Of a DNA stretch of 9,777 nt, positions 1-7,014 are shown one piece after another (within the stretch, counting starts at the first letter, position 1; every line of letters starts with the position of its first letter). Below the pieces are notes generated by a model, which did not search any database, was not told the origin of the DNA, and worked only from the letters and a program-made list of their open reading frames with translations. A program made the position numbers and the translations under genes. Where the stretch lies: the NCBI GenBank assembly GCA_946403735.1, contig CAMJAZ010000035.1:1-9777 (forward strand), read 5' to 3'. The DNA comes from an uncultured Selenomonadales bacterium. Its GTDB lineage: Bacteria; Bacillota; Negativicutes; Selenomonadales; Selenomonadaceae.

Positions 1-911
1 CGCAGGCGTCCTTAGCTGAAACTGAAATAAATTTGCAAAATGCACGTCGTGACCTTCAACGCGATGAAGATTTATTAAAGGAACAAGCTATCGCGGAACA
101 AGTTGTAACAACTCAACGCGCTACTGTTCAAGCTTATGAGGCGGCGGCTAATGCAAAAGCGGCGGCAATTCGTTTAGCGCAGGAAAATTTAGCAGACACA
201 TACATTTACGCGCCAATTTCTGGCAAGCTTGGACTTGACGACGTAGCAGTTGGAACTTTTGCGGCGCCTGGTTCAACAACGCTTGTCACAATCGGTTCAA
301 CTGATCCAATCTTCGCGCAGTTTTCAATCAGCGAAGCTGAATATTTAAAGTTCCTTACAATTCAATCCATGCAGACAGATAGAAATCCGCTTGAAGTCAC
401 GATAACTTTAACTGACGGAAAAGAATATCCACTTAGCGGACGAATTGTCGAAACAGATCGCGAAATGGCGAATAATACTGGTTCGCTGATAATGAAGGCG
501 GTATTCCCAAATCCTAGCGGCGCTTTAATTCCTGGTATGTTTGCCCGCGTACGTCTTACTGGTGAAACAATTCCCAACGCTATCTTAGTTCCCCAACGCG
601 CAGTTCAGCAACTTTTAGATAAATCATTCGTTATGATTGTCGGAAAAGATAATAAGTCGGAGGCGCGAAACGTCGAACTTGGACAGCAAGTCGGAAGTTA
701 TTACGTTGTGACAAATGGCGTTACTGCCAATGATACAATTATCGTCGAAGGCTTGACAAATCTGCGCGAAGGCGTTGACCTTGCTGTCACTACCGTTACG
801 GCGAATGATATGGGGTTCACTATGGTTAATTCGCCGAATACTTACAATGACGACGCTAACTTAACTAAACCTGTTGAAAGTCCTAACACTCCTCAAAATT
901 TGAACAAATAA
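1..911 (+). CDS. RND efflux periplasmic adaptor subunit (AcrA/MexA type), C-terminal part, 5' truncated by window edge
   Basis: Membrane-fusion protein that links an inner-membrane RND pump to an outer-membrane channel across the periplasm. The frame is open at the left edge (first whole codon at base 3), so the N-terminus with its signal or lipoprotein sequence is outside the window. Seen in order: an Ala/Gln/Glu-rich helix ending in QAIAEQ and continuing through AAANAKAAAIRLAQ, which is the second half of the coiled-coil hairpin; the second lipoyl half-motif TYIYAPISGKLG; the beta-barrel region with DPIFAQFSISEAEYL; and the membrane-proximal domain with GMFARVRL and ILVPQRAVQQ. The last 30 or so residues are an Asn/Pro/Thr-rich tail. 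These motifs are typical of the HlyD/AcrA family. Its pump is probably the RND gene at 3732, although four other genes intervene. The glycosyltransferase starts 15 bp after the stop. Confidence 0.95.
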   Translation, partial: QASLAETEINLQNARRDLQRDEDLLKEQAIAEQVVTTQRATVQAYEAAANAKAAAIRLAQENLADTYIYAPISGKLGLDDVAVGTFAAPGSTTLVTIGSTDPIFAQFSISEAEYLKFLTIQSMQTDRNPLEVTITLTDGKEYPLSGRIVETDREMANNTGSLIMKAVFPNPSGALIPGMFARVRLTGETIPNAILVPQRAVQQLLDKSFVMIVGKDNKSEARNVELGQQVGSYYVVTNGVTANDTIIVEGLTNLREGVDLAVTTVTANDMGFTMVNSPNTYNDDANLTKPVESPNTPQNLNK

Positions 912-919
912 AAGGTGGG
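911..919 (+). promoter_or_regulatory. Ribosome binding site for the glycosyltransferase (TTG start)
   Basis: AAAGGTGGG lies 7 bases before the TTG at 927 and overlaps the last base of the adaptor stop codon. It supports the TTG start, since no ATG is present at the expected place, and it suggests the gene is translated from the adaptor transcript. Confidence 0.6.
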
Positions 920-926
920 TTGAAAA

Positions 927-1793
927 TTGGTTGACAAAAATTTATTTCCCTACAATTTATCAATCGTCACGATTATGAAAAATGAAGCGCCCTACGTCAA
1001 AGAATGGCTGGATTATCACCTTTTGGCAGGCGTCGATCATTTTTTTATTTATGACAATGAAAGCCCAGACAATCTCAAAGAAATTTTGCAACCGTACATT
1101 GACGCGGGCATTGTTACTTACATTTTTTATCCTGGCAAGTGCAGGCAAATGGAATCTTACATTGACGCGGCTAAAAAGTTCAGATTTTTAAGCCGTTACA
1201 TTGCATGGATTGACGCGGACGAATTTATTTTTCCAAAGTCTAAGTCAACGATTGTTGAAGTTGTCGACGAAATTTTTTCAGCTTATCCAAATGCGTCGGG
1301 ACTTGCCGTAAACATTCACGCTTACGGTTCAAACGGACAAGATACAGCTGATTATAATCGTGGCGTACTTGAAAGATTTACGCGCCGTGCTGGTAATGAT
1401 TGGACGCCGCCAATATCTTGGGCGCCTTCTGAAAAGGGCGGCAGTGCTACTGTTAAATCTATTGTCAATCCGCGCAGAGTAAAACTTTTTACCCATCCAC
1501 ACGCGCCAAATTATTTTGACACCTGCTCGGCGATAAATGAAAATGGAAATGACGTTCACGGTTTTTCAAGCTTTCCTGTAAGCACTGAAAAAATTGTAAT
1601 GAATCATTACACCGTAAAATCTAAGGAAGAATACGCAAATAAAGTTAAACGCGGTAATGCTGATTGGGAAGATAATCGCTACTCGATGGCGGGTTTCTCT
1701 CACGACAAATACAACGATGAATTTGACGACGGAATTTTAAAATATCGTGACGCTAGAATAGCCGCGCTCATCCCACAAGGGGGGGGGTATTGA
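927..1793 (+). CDS. Glycosyltransferase, family 92 / GT2-like, catalytic domain; reading frame broken at a poly-G tract
   Basis: Probable sugar transferase for a surface glycan; donor and acceptor cannot be told from sequence. Read as given it has 288 residues from a TTG start with a good ribosome binding site. The fold signature is GT-A: LSIVTIMKNEAPYVKEWL at residues 11-28, GVDHFFIYDNES at 35-46, KCRQME at 71-76, and the metal-binding DxD as WIDADEF with Asp96 and Asp98. Later come FTHPHAPNYF and the motif MNHYTVKSKEEY, followed by KRGNAD. These match the Glyco_transf_92 / Glyco_tranf_2_4 families. The protein stops after Gly-Gly-Gly-Tyr, encoded by nine G plus TATTGA. One G fewer would continue the frame without a stop to 2241, giving 437 residues, so the 288-residue form looks truncated. 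It lies 15 bp after the adaptor gene. The catalytic domain seems essentially complete, so the short form might keep some activity. Family is fairly sure; substrate is unknown. Confidence 0.85.
   Translation: MVDKNLFPYNLSIVTIMKNEAPYVKEWLDYHLLAGVDHFFIYDNESPDNLKEILQPYIDAGIVTYIFYPGKCRQMESYIDAAKKFRFLSRYIAWIDADEFIFPKSKSTIVEVVDEIFSAYPNASGLAVNIHAYGSNGQDTADYNRGVLERFTRRAGNDWTPPISWAPSEKGGSATVKSIVNPRRVKLFTHPHAPNYFDTCSAINENGNDVHGFSSFPVSTEKIVMNHYTVKSKEEYANKVKRGNADWEDNRYSMAGFSHDKYNDEFDDGILKYRDARIAALIPQGGGY
1779..1787 (+). repeat. Homopolymeric G9 tract inside the glycosyltransferase gene, candidate phase-variation site
   Basis: Nine consecutive G follow CCACAA. With nine G the frame reads Gln-Gly-Gly-Gly-Tyr-stop. 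With eight it reads Gln-Gly-Gly-Gly-Ile-Glu-Thr-Leu-Phe and stays open to 2241. Poly-G tracts of this length in glycosyltransferase genes are known slipped-strand switches in Campylobacter and other bacteria. A sequencing or assembly indel would look the same. Confidence 0.8.
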
Positions 1794-2241
1794 AACTCTT
1801 TTTCATTTTAAAAGTGTTGACCATGTACGCCTTTTTAATGTGCTGGCGCAAAATTTATTTCCTACTTTAACTAGCTTGACTACACAAAATTTTTACACGG
1901 GCAAGCTTGAAAATTTTCTGACTTGTTTAAATTTGAGTTCCTACCTCAAAGGAAAAATTCTTAACGATGACGGCGCAGAATTTTTTATAAAAATGTCGCT
2001 GGAAGCTATTCACAAGTCGCTTTATGGCAATGCTTCTATCGCAGATGTTTTCTTGCTTATTGACGAAATGCCGAAAATTTTGTCTATGCCATACCCTGCC
2101 GCTGAAAAAATTCGTGAAACTTTGATTGAAGTTATTTCAAAAATTATGCTAGTTTATCGAATGAATAATTATTGGCAAGGTTGGGCAGGTTTAAACGACA
2201 AATTGAATATACTAAAAAGTTTTGGTGACGTAAAAAATTAG
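1789..2241 (+). pseudogene. Severed C-terminal region of the glycosyltransferase (frame +1 relative to the upstream part)
   Basis: This is the continuation of the gene starting at 927 once one G is removed from the tract. The frame is open from the tract itself, beginning IETLFHFKSVDHVRLFNVLA and ending FGDVKN before TAG at 2239-2241. Its first possible start is a GTG at 1840 with no ribosome binding site, which argues against a separate gene. Composition is helical and Leu/Ile/Lys-rich, without signal peptide or membrane segment. The text VRLFNVLAQNLFPTL and LSSYLKGKIL resembles, from memory, the C-terminal extension of family-92-like glycosyltransferases of Selenomonas-type bacteria; no function is known to me. 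It may be an acceptor-binding or oligomerisation region. If the tract is phase variable, this is simply the 3' part of a contingency gene rather than a decayed remnant. Confidence 0.75.
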
Positions 2242-2245
2242 GTGA
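2239..2245 (+). promoter_or_regulatory. Shine-Dalgarno of the sirtuin gene overlapping the stop codon of the restored glycosyltransferase frame
   Basis: TAGGTGA contains the TAG stop at 2239-2241 and an AGGTGA ribosome binding site placed 5 bases before the ATG at 2251. This favours ATG 2251 over the GTG at 2242, which lies inside the site. The arrangement suits translational coupling: ribosomes finishing the full-length glycosyltransferase end on the site. Confidence 0.6.
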
Positions 2246-2250
2246 ATGAA

Positions 2251-2994
2251 ATGACAGACGTTGAAAAGTTGAGTAAAATTTTAGCTGAAAGTAGCCGTGC
2301 AGTTTTCTTTGGTGGTGCAGGTATGTCGACTGAATCAGGCATTCCAGATTTTCGCAGTGCTACGGGCATTTACAATCAAAAACTTCATAAAACTTTTAGC
2401 CCCGAAGAAATGGCGTCGTACAGTTTTTTCGTCAAGCACACTGAAGATTTTTTCAACTTTTACCGTACAAGATTCATTTACCTTGACGCCAAACCGAACG
2501 CTGGACACATTGCGCTTGCTGAATTGGAACGGCGCGGCAATTTATCAGCTATCGTCACTCAAAATATCGATGGTCTTCATCAAGTTGCAGGTTCAAAAAC
2601 TGTTTATGAACTTCACGGCTCAATACGTCGAAGTTATTGTACAAACTGCGGCGAAAAGTACGGCGTGGAATTCATATTGAACAATCGCCCAATTCCTCAC
2701 TGCCAAAAGTGCGGCGGTATCGTCAAGCCTGATGTTGTACTGTACGAAGAAAGTTTAGATGGCGAAGTTTTAACGGCGGCGATTCGTGCCATTGCGCAGG
2801 CGGATACATTGATTGTTGGCGGTACAAGCCTTGTAGTTTATCCAGCGGCAGGGCTTGTCGATTATTTTCACGGCGAACACTTAATTTTGATTAATAAAAG
2901 TGAAACCCGCGCAGATAAATTTGCCGAACTTGTCATACGCAAAAATATCGGCGAAACGTTAAGCCAAGCTGTAAATTTAATTGGTTATGATTAA
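2251..2994 (+). CDS. Sir2-family NAD-dependent protein deacylase (sirtuin, CobB-like)
   Basis: Removes acyl groups, probably acetyl, from protein lysines using NAD+, giving nicotinamide and O-acyl-ADP-ribose in the cytoplasm. The 247 residues from ATG 2251 match the size of bacterial sirtuins. Seen: NAD-binding GAGMSTESGIPDFRS at residues 22-36; TQNIDGLHQVAGS at 103-115; catalytic His122 in ELHGS; a complete zinc ribbon Cys130-x2-Cys133 and Cys151-x2-Cys154; then GGTSLVVYPAAGL and the ILINK strand of the nucleotide site. No catalytic residue is missing. The pattern is closest to class U sirtuins such as the Thermotoga enzyme. A Tyr-x2-Arg-type desuccinylase pair is not evident, so deacetylase is the better guess. 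It abuts the glycosyltransferase frame upstream, and the antitoxin starts 15 bp downstream. The alternative GTG start at 2242 would add three residues. Confidence 0.95.
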   Translation: MTDVEKLSKILAESSRAVFFGGAGMSTESGIPDFRSATGIYNQKLHKTFSPEEMASYSFFVKHTEDFFNFYRTRFIYLDAKPNAGHIALAELERRGNLSAIVTQNIDGLHQVAGSKTVYELHGSIRRSYCTNCGEKYGVEFILNNRPIPHCQKCGGIVKPDVVLYEESLDGEVLTAAIRAIAQADTLIVGGTSLVVYPAAGLVDYFHGEHLILINKSETRADKFAELVIRKNIGETLSQAVNLIGYD

Positions 2995-3009
2995 AAGGAG
3001 TGAATTTAA

Positions 3010-3288
3010 ATGACAGCTTTACGTGAAGAGGCGTTGCAAATTGTAAATGAAATGCCTGAATATTTACTTCAAGCACTTGTGGATAATCTGCAAAGCTTTA
3101 AGAAACGGCAATTTGATATGATTGACAATGAAAAAGTCGACAAGGGAGAAATTGATCCTAAAAAGGCGGCGGCGTTTGCGGCATTAGAAGAATGGCGGGT
3201 GCGTAACAGAAAATATTCAAAGTTAGTGGTTGATTGGAAAAAAGAATTTTTGGAGGCAATCGATGAAAAATATGGATATTCTCATTGA
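3010..3288 (+). CDS. Putative antitoxin of a PIN-domain toxin-antitoxin pair
   Basis: Small charged protein of 92 residues with a strong ribosome binding site AAAAGGAG at 2993-3000, which overlaps the sirtuin stop. The N-terminal part, EEALQIVNEMPEYLLQALVD at residues 6-25, followed by a basic stretch, resembles the short antitoxins that precede PIN toxins in Firmicutes, where an 'MP..L' helix is typical. The middle is rich in Lys, Asp and Ala, and the C-terminal third (WRVRNRKYSKLVVDWKKEFL) is probably the toxin-binding helix. I see no clear AbrB, Phd or ribbon-helix-helix motif, so the DNA-binding fold is undetermined. Its 3' end overlaps the PIN gene by 26 bp in another frame, the usual antitoxin-toxin arrangement. 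The call depends largely on this neighbour. Confidence 0.7.
   Translation: MTALREEALQIVNEMPEYLLQALVDNLQSFKKRQFDMIDNEKVDKGEIDPKKAAAFAALEEWRVRNRKYSKLVVDWKKEFLEAIDEKYGYSH
3251..3256 (+). promoter_or_regulatory. Ribosome binding site deciding the start of the PIN toxin
   Basis: TGGAGG lies 6 bases before ATG 3263 inside the antitoxin gene. It favours this start over an in-frame ATG at 3230, which lacks such a site and would add an 11-residue N-terminus before the conserved PIN beginning. Confidence 0.65.
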
Positions 3289-3688
3289 TGTCAACGTTAT
3301 AATGGATTATTTGTTAGAGCGCGAAAGATATTTTGAACATGCTCAACGTTTGTTTGAATATTGTACAGAATCTATTGTAAATGGGTATGTAGCTTTTCAT
3401 AGTATGTCTATTATTTCTTATGTATTAAGAAAATACCCTGACGAAGAACGTAGACAAGCGTTGTATAAAATAACTGGTTTATTGACGGTAGTGAGCGCAT
3501 CGCATAATGCAGTTGTGTATGCTATAGGAGATGAAAATTTTTCAGATTTTGAAGATTGTTTGCAGGAAAAATTCGCATTAAATATTAATGCTGATTATAT
3601 TGTCACAAACAACGTTAAAGATTTTGCGGCGTCAAAAGTTCCAGCCGTCACACCTGCAGAAATGGTTGAAATCATAAACAATTCATAA
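3263..3688 (+). CDS. PIN-domain toxin (VapC-like ribonuclease, PIN_3 type)
   Basis: Probable metal-dependent endoribonuclease held inactive by the preceding antitoxin. From ATG 3263 it has 141 residues, the usual PIN toxin size. The N-terminus has the PIN strand ILIDVNVIMDYLLER, with Asp9, Asn11 and Asp15. Later come SDFEDCLQ with Asp95 and Asp98, then NADYIVTNNVKDF with Asp111, Asn116 and Asp120, and the C-terminal VPAVTPAEMV, all matching PIN_3 proteins. At the second acidic or Asn position of the family (near SMSIISYVLRK, about residue 50) an Ile is seen, so the metal site may be weakened or use other ligands. The middle of the gene looks more AT-rich in wobble positions than its neighbours, which would suit acquisition by transfer; I did not compute this. 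RNA target is unknown. Confidence 0.85.
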   Translation: MKNMDILIDVNVIMDYLLERERYFEHAQRLFEYCTESIVNGYVAFHSMSIISYVLRKYPDEERRQALYKITGLLTVVSASHNAVVYAIGDENFSDFEDCLQEKFALNINADYIVTNNVKDFAASKVPAVTPAEMVEIINNS

Positions 3689-3714
3689 TTCATAATTCTA
3701 CATTCTTAATTCAA
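3680..3714 (+). repeat. Degenerate heptamer tandem repeat (five 7-bp units)
   Basis: Consecutive 7-mers read aattcat, aattcat, aattcta, cattctt and aattcaa. The array begins within the last codons of the PIN toxin and ends just before the ribosome binding site of the pump gene. The first two units are identical; the others differ by one to three bases. Its role is unknown. It fills most of the 43-bp spacer between the genes. Confidence 0.6.
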
Positions 3715-3717
3715 AAA

Positions 3718-3726
3718 GAGGAGGTG
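3718..3726 (+). promoter_or_regulatory. Ribosome binding site of the RND pump gene
   Basis: GAGGAGGTG is a near-perfect Shine-Dalgarno ending 5 bases before ATG 3732. This rules out the in-frame GTG at 3726, which overlaps the site itself. Confidence 0.75.
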
Positions 3727-3731
3727 TGTCA

Positions 3732-6700
3732 ATGGCAAAGTTTTTTATCCACAGACCGATTTTCGCAATAGTTATCGCGTTAATAATCGTATTGGTAGGA
3801 ATTTTAGCTGGCTTGCAATTACCAATAGCGCAATACCCGCAAATTTCGCCGCCAACAATTTCAGTAAGTACAAACTACACTGGCGCTAATGCTGAAGTCG
3901 TCGACCAAACTATTGCACAGGTTATTGAACAACAAGTAAACGGTACGCAGGGTATGGACTATATGAGTTCAAACTCTGATGACACAGGACGTTATAGTTT
4001 GTCCGTCGTCTTTGAAGTCGGTACGGATAGCGATATGGACTCGGTCAAAGTTCAAAATAACGTTGCCGTTGCAAATGCAAGTTTACCTAGCGCAGTTCAA
4101 GCGGTAGGCGTCACGACTCGTAAATCTTCAAACCAAATGGCGCTGATGTTGTCTATCTATTCTCCAGATGGAACGTATGACCGCGCCTTCATGAAAAATT
4201 ACGCTGACATTTACCTGATGGACGAAGTTAAACGCGTCAACGGCGTAGGCGACATTCAAATTTTTGGCGCTGATTATTCAATGCGCATTTGGCTGAATCC
4301 TGATAAACTTGCCGAATTGGATTTAACTATCCCGCAAGTTATAGCCGCAATTAATGAACAGAATCAGCAGGCGGCGGCAGGTACTGTTGGTGCAATGCCT
4401 GTTGAGCAAGGGCAGGAAAAACAGTATACTGGCAAAGTTCAAGGGCGTTTAGTCACGGTTGAAGAATTTAGCAACATAATTATCAAGAGTGACGGCGAAG
4501 GCGGCTTTGTACGTCTGAAAGATGTTTCGCGAATTGAAACGGGGCAAAAGGCGTACAATATCACCAGTAATTTCAACGGTAAACCTGCTGTTGGTTTCGG
4601 TATCATGCTTACAAGTGATGCCAACGCTATGACGACCATTGCTGAAGTTAAAGAAATTCTTAACCGTGCAAAGGCTGACCTCCCGCCTGGCTTGTACATG
4701 GATCAAATTTTTGACAGTACGGATTATATTCGTGAGTCAATCGAAGAAGTTGCGCATACTTTCGTTGAAGCTTTAGTCTTAGTCGTTATAGTTATATTCG
4801 TCTTCCTGCAAAGTTGGCGTGCAACATTAATTCCGCTTTTAGCTGTACCAGTATCGTTAATTGGAACTTTCGCGGCATTCATTTTAATGGACTTTTCAAT
4901 AAATACATTAACGCTTTTCGCAATGGTGCTAGCAATAGGACTCGTCGTCGATGACGCTATAGTTGTTATTGAGAACGTCGAACACCATATGGAAAGTGGA
5001 TTGACGCCAGTTGACGCTACGGAACGCGCTATGGATGAAGTGCAAGGACCAGTTGTAGCAATCGCCTTCGTATTGGCGGCAGTTTTCGTACCAGTTGCAT
5101 TTTTAGGCGGTATGACAGGCGTTTTGTATAAGCAATTCGCATTGACGATAGCAATTTCAATGGCTCTGTCGGCATTCGTCGCTTTAACGTTGACGCCTGC
5201 ACTTTGCGCTATGATTTTAAAGCCGAAAGATCCTAATAAAAAGAAAGGTATTCTTGATAAAGCATTCGACGCATTCAATAATTGGTTTGAACGTACAAAA
5301 AATTCTTACGTTGGAATTGTCGCGGCATTTATTAAAAGATCGGGTTTATCTTTCGTCTGTTTAGCCGTCATCTGTATTTTAATGGGTTTCATATACGTCC
5401 GCTTACCTTCAACCTTCGTCCCTGAAGAAGATCAAGGCTACTTTATGACGGCTATTAGCTTGCCTGAAGGTACGTCAATGAACAATACCATTGAAACGAT
5501 TGAAAAACTTACTAATGGCGTTATGCAAGAAATGCCAGGACTTCAAGCTTGTATGTCAGCAGTTGGCTTTGATATTCTTTCAGGTGGTTCAAAACCTAGT
5601 TCAGGAATTATCGTCTGCAGTTTAAAATCTTGGGGACAACGTGAAGTAAGCGTCCAACAATGTGTAGGTATGATGTTTAAACTTGGTGCAAAGTATGCGC
5701 CAGAAGCTCAAGTCATTGCATTTAATCCGCCAGCTTTACCAGGTCTTGGCAACGTTGGCGGTTGGTCACTGCAACTTCAAGATATGGCAGGACATACTAA
5801 CGAAGAGCTTAACGAAATTGTTGGGCGAATCGTTGCAAAGGCGAATCAACGTCCCGAACTTCAAGGCGTCCGTACGACGTTTAACATTGCCTCTCCTACG
5901 ATTGAATATGAAGTTGACCGCGAAAAAGTTAAACTGCTCGGCGTAAGTATGAGTGACGTTTTCTCGGCATTGCAGGTAAACTTCGGCGGAATGCAGGTTA
6001 ATGACTTTAACCAATTCGGCAGAACGTACAAAGTTGTCTTGCAGTCTGACACGATTTACCGTGCGTCGTCTGATTCAGCTAAATTTATCTTCGTCAAGGG
6101 CAATGACGGGCAAAAAGTTCCGCTCGATACTTTGATAACGCCAAAACGCAGTACTGGTCCTACGCAAATTTCACGCTTTAACATTTCCCGCGCAGTTGCA
6201 ATTCAAGGTAACGCTGGCGCAGGTTACAGTTCAGGTGAGGCGTTGAAGGCTATTGAAGAAGTTGTACGCGAAGAGGCTGGCACTGGATTTAATATTGAAT
6301 GGTCGGGGCAGTCACGCGAAGAGAAAAAGGCGTCAAGTTCCACAATGCAAGTTTTAGCATTAGCGCTAGTATTCGTCTTCCTTATGTTAGCGGCGCTATA
6401 TGAAAGTTGGAGCGTACCTTTTGCCGTACTGTTCACAGTACCAACAGGAATTTTCGGCGCAGTTTTCGCTGAATATGCATTGGCTATAATCGAAGGAATG
6501 TTTGGCATACAAAATGCTGGTCTGCAAAATAGCGTTTATATGCAGATTGGTATTATAACGATAATAGGTTTAGCGGCGAAAAATGCAATACTGATTGTCG
6601 AATTTGCCAAAGTCCGCGTTGATAGAGGTATGCGCCCAGTTAAAGCGGCGATTGAAGCGGCTGGCTTACGTCTTCGCCCGATACTTATGACATCGCTAGC

Positions 6701-6914
6701 ATTTATCATTGGCTGTTTACCGTTAGCAATGGCAGCAGGTGCAGGGTCGGCGGCACGTAACGGAATGGGCGTTGCAGTTGTCGGCGGTATGTTATTTGCA
6801 ACGGCTATAGGAATATTTTTAATTCCAGTGTTCTTTGTAATTGTCGAATATGTAGCTGAAAAACTTGGTTTCATGAAACAGGAGAAACGCAAATCTTCAA
6901 TCGATTATATGTAG
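3732..6914 (+). CDS. RND efflux transporter, hydrophobe/amphiphile efflux (HAE1) family, AcrB/MexB type
   Basis: Inner-membrane proton/drug antiporter that works as a trimer with the periplasmic adaptor and an outer-membrane channel. Starting at ATG 3732 it has 1060 residues, against 1049 for E. coli AcrB, so it is full length. Seen: N-terminal KFFIHRPIFAIVIALIIVLVG as the first membrane helix; a large periplasmic loop beginning QLPIAQYPQISPPTISVST; TM4 with GLVVDDAIVVIENVE, whose Asp407 and Asp408 fall at the same numbers as the AcrB proton-relay pair; a second periplasmic loop from about 560 to 870 beginning after LPSTFVPEEDQGYF; TM10 with GLAAKNAILIVEFAK, Lys950 matching AcrB Lys940; and GLRLRPILMTSLAFIIGCLP. 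Proton-relay residues are intact, so it should be active. The gene ends with two adjacent TAG codons. The adaptor at 1-911 is likely its partner. No TolC-like gene is visible. Substrates cannot be predicted from sequence. Confidence 0.97.
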   Translation: MAKFFIHRPIFAIVIALIIVLVGILAGLQLPIAQYPQISPPTISVSTNYTGANAEVVDQTIAQVIEQQVNGTQGMDYMSSNSDDTGRYSLSVVFEVGTDSDMDSVKVQNNVAVANASLPSAVQAVGVTTRKSSNQMALMLSIYSPDGTYDRAFMKNYADIYLMDEVKRVNGVGDIQIFGADYSMRIWLNPDKLAELDLTIPQVIAAINEQNQQAAAGTVGAMPVEQGQEKQYTGKVQGRLVTVEEFSNIIIKSDGEGGFVRLKDVSRIETGQKAYNITSNFNGKPAVGFGIMLTSDANAMTTIAEVKEILNRAKADLPPGLYMDQIFDSTDYIRESIEEVAHTFVEALVLVVIVIFVFLQSWRATLIPLLAVPVSLIGTFAAFILMDFSINTLTLFAMVLAIGLVVDDAIVVIENVEHHMESGLTPVDATERAMDEVQGPVVAIAFVLAAVFVPVAFLGGMTGVLYKQFALTIAISMALSAFVALTLTPALCAMILKPKDPNKKKGILDKAFDAFNNWFERTKNSYVGIVAAFIKRSGLSFVCLAVICILMGFIYVRLPSTFVPEEDQGYFMTAISLPEGTSMNNTIETIEKLTNGVMQEMPGLQACMSAVGFDILSGGSKPSSGIIVCSLKSWGQREVSVQQCVGMMFKLGAKYAPEAQVIAFNPPALPGLGNVGGWSLQLQDMAGHTNEELNEIVGRIVAKANQRPELQGVRTTFNIASPTIEYEVDREKVKLLGVSMSDVFSALQVNFGGMQVNDFNQFGRTYKVVLQSDTIYRASSDSAKFIFVKGNDGQKVPLDTLITPKRSTGPTQISRFNISRAVAIQGNAGAGYSSGEALKAIEEVVREEAGTGFNIEWSGQSREEKKASSSTMQVLALALVFVFLMLAALYESWSVPFAVLFTVPTGIFGAVFAEYALAIIEGMFGIQNAGLQNSVYMQIGIITIIGLAAKNAILIVEFAKVRVDRGMRPVKAAIEAAGLRLRPILMTSLAFIIGCLPLAMAAGAGSAARNGMGVAVVGGMLFATAIGIFLIPVFFVIVEYVAEKLGFMKQEKRKSSIDYM

Positions 6915-6971
6915 TAGTTAGTGGCTAGAAGTTTTTGTTAAATTTAAAGTTGACAAAATTTTTTTTGTAAC

Positions 6972-7002
6972 CTACTTTTTCTTTGGCGCAAAGAAAAAGT
7001 AG
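6972..7002 (+). terminator. Perfect 13-bp inverted repeat after the pump gene (hairpin 1)
   Basis: ctactttttcttt (6972-6984) pairs exactly with aaagaaaaagtag (6990-7002) around ggcgc, and a further G-C pair can close a three-base loop. It begins 57 bp after the pump stop. No U-run follows on the + strand (next is caaaaagaaac), so it is a poor classical terminator; eight T precede it at 6959-6966. It may be part of a dispersed repeat. Confidence 0.6.
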
Positions 7003-7014
7003 CAAAAAGAAACA

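Noticed and set aside
1840..2241. Separate 133-residue gene starting at GTG 1840
   Set aside because: There is no ribosome binding site before the GTG, and the same frame stays open upstream to the G-tract, where one base joins it to the glycosyltransferase.
3230..3262. Upstream ATG at 3230 as start of the PIN toxin
   Set aside because: It lacks a ribosome binding site and adds residues before the conserved PIN beginning; ATG 3263 has TGGAGG at correct spacing.
3726..3731. GTG 3726 as start of the pump gene
   Set aside because: It overlaps the Shine-Dalgarno itself; ATG 3732 is correctly spaced and gives AcrB-matching numbering of Asp407/Asp408.
4724..5278. 184-residue open frame on the - strand inside the pump gene
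   Set aside because: It is an antisense shadow of a strongly conserved membrane protein region; its product is Ser/Thr/Ala/Ile-rich with no recognisable motif.
6950..6978. Promoter with TTGACA at 6950 and TACTTT 17 bp later
   Set aside because: The -35 is perfect but the -10 matches at only three positions and lies within the first hairpin; initiation there would be followed by three hairpins before hslU.
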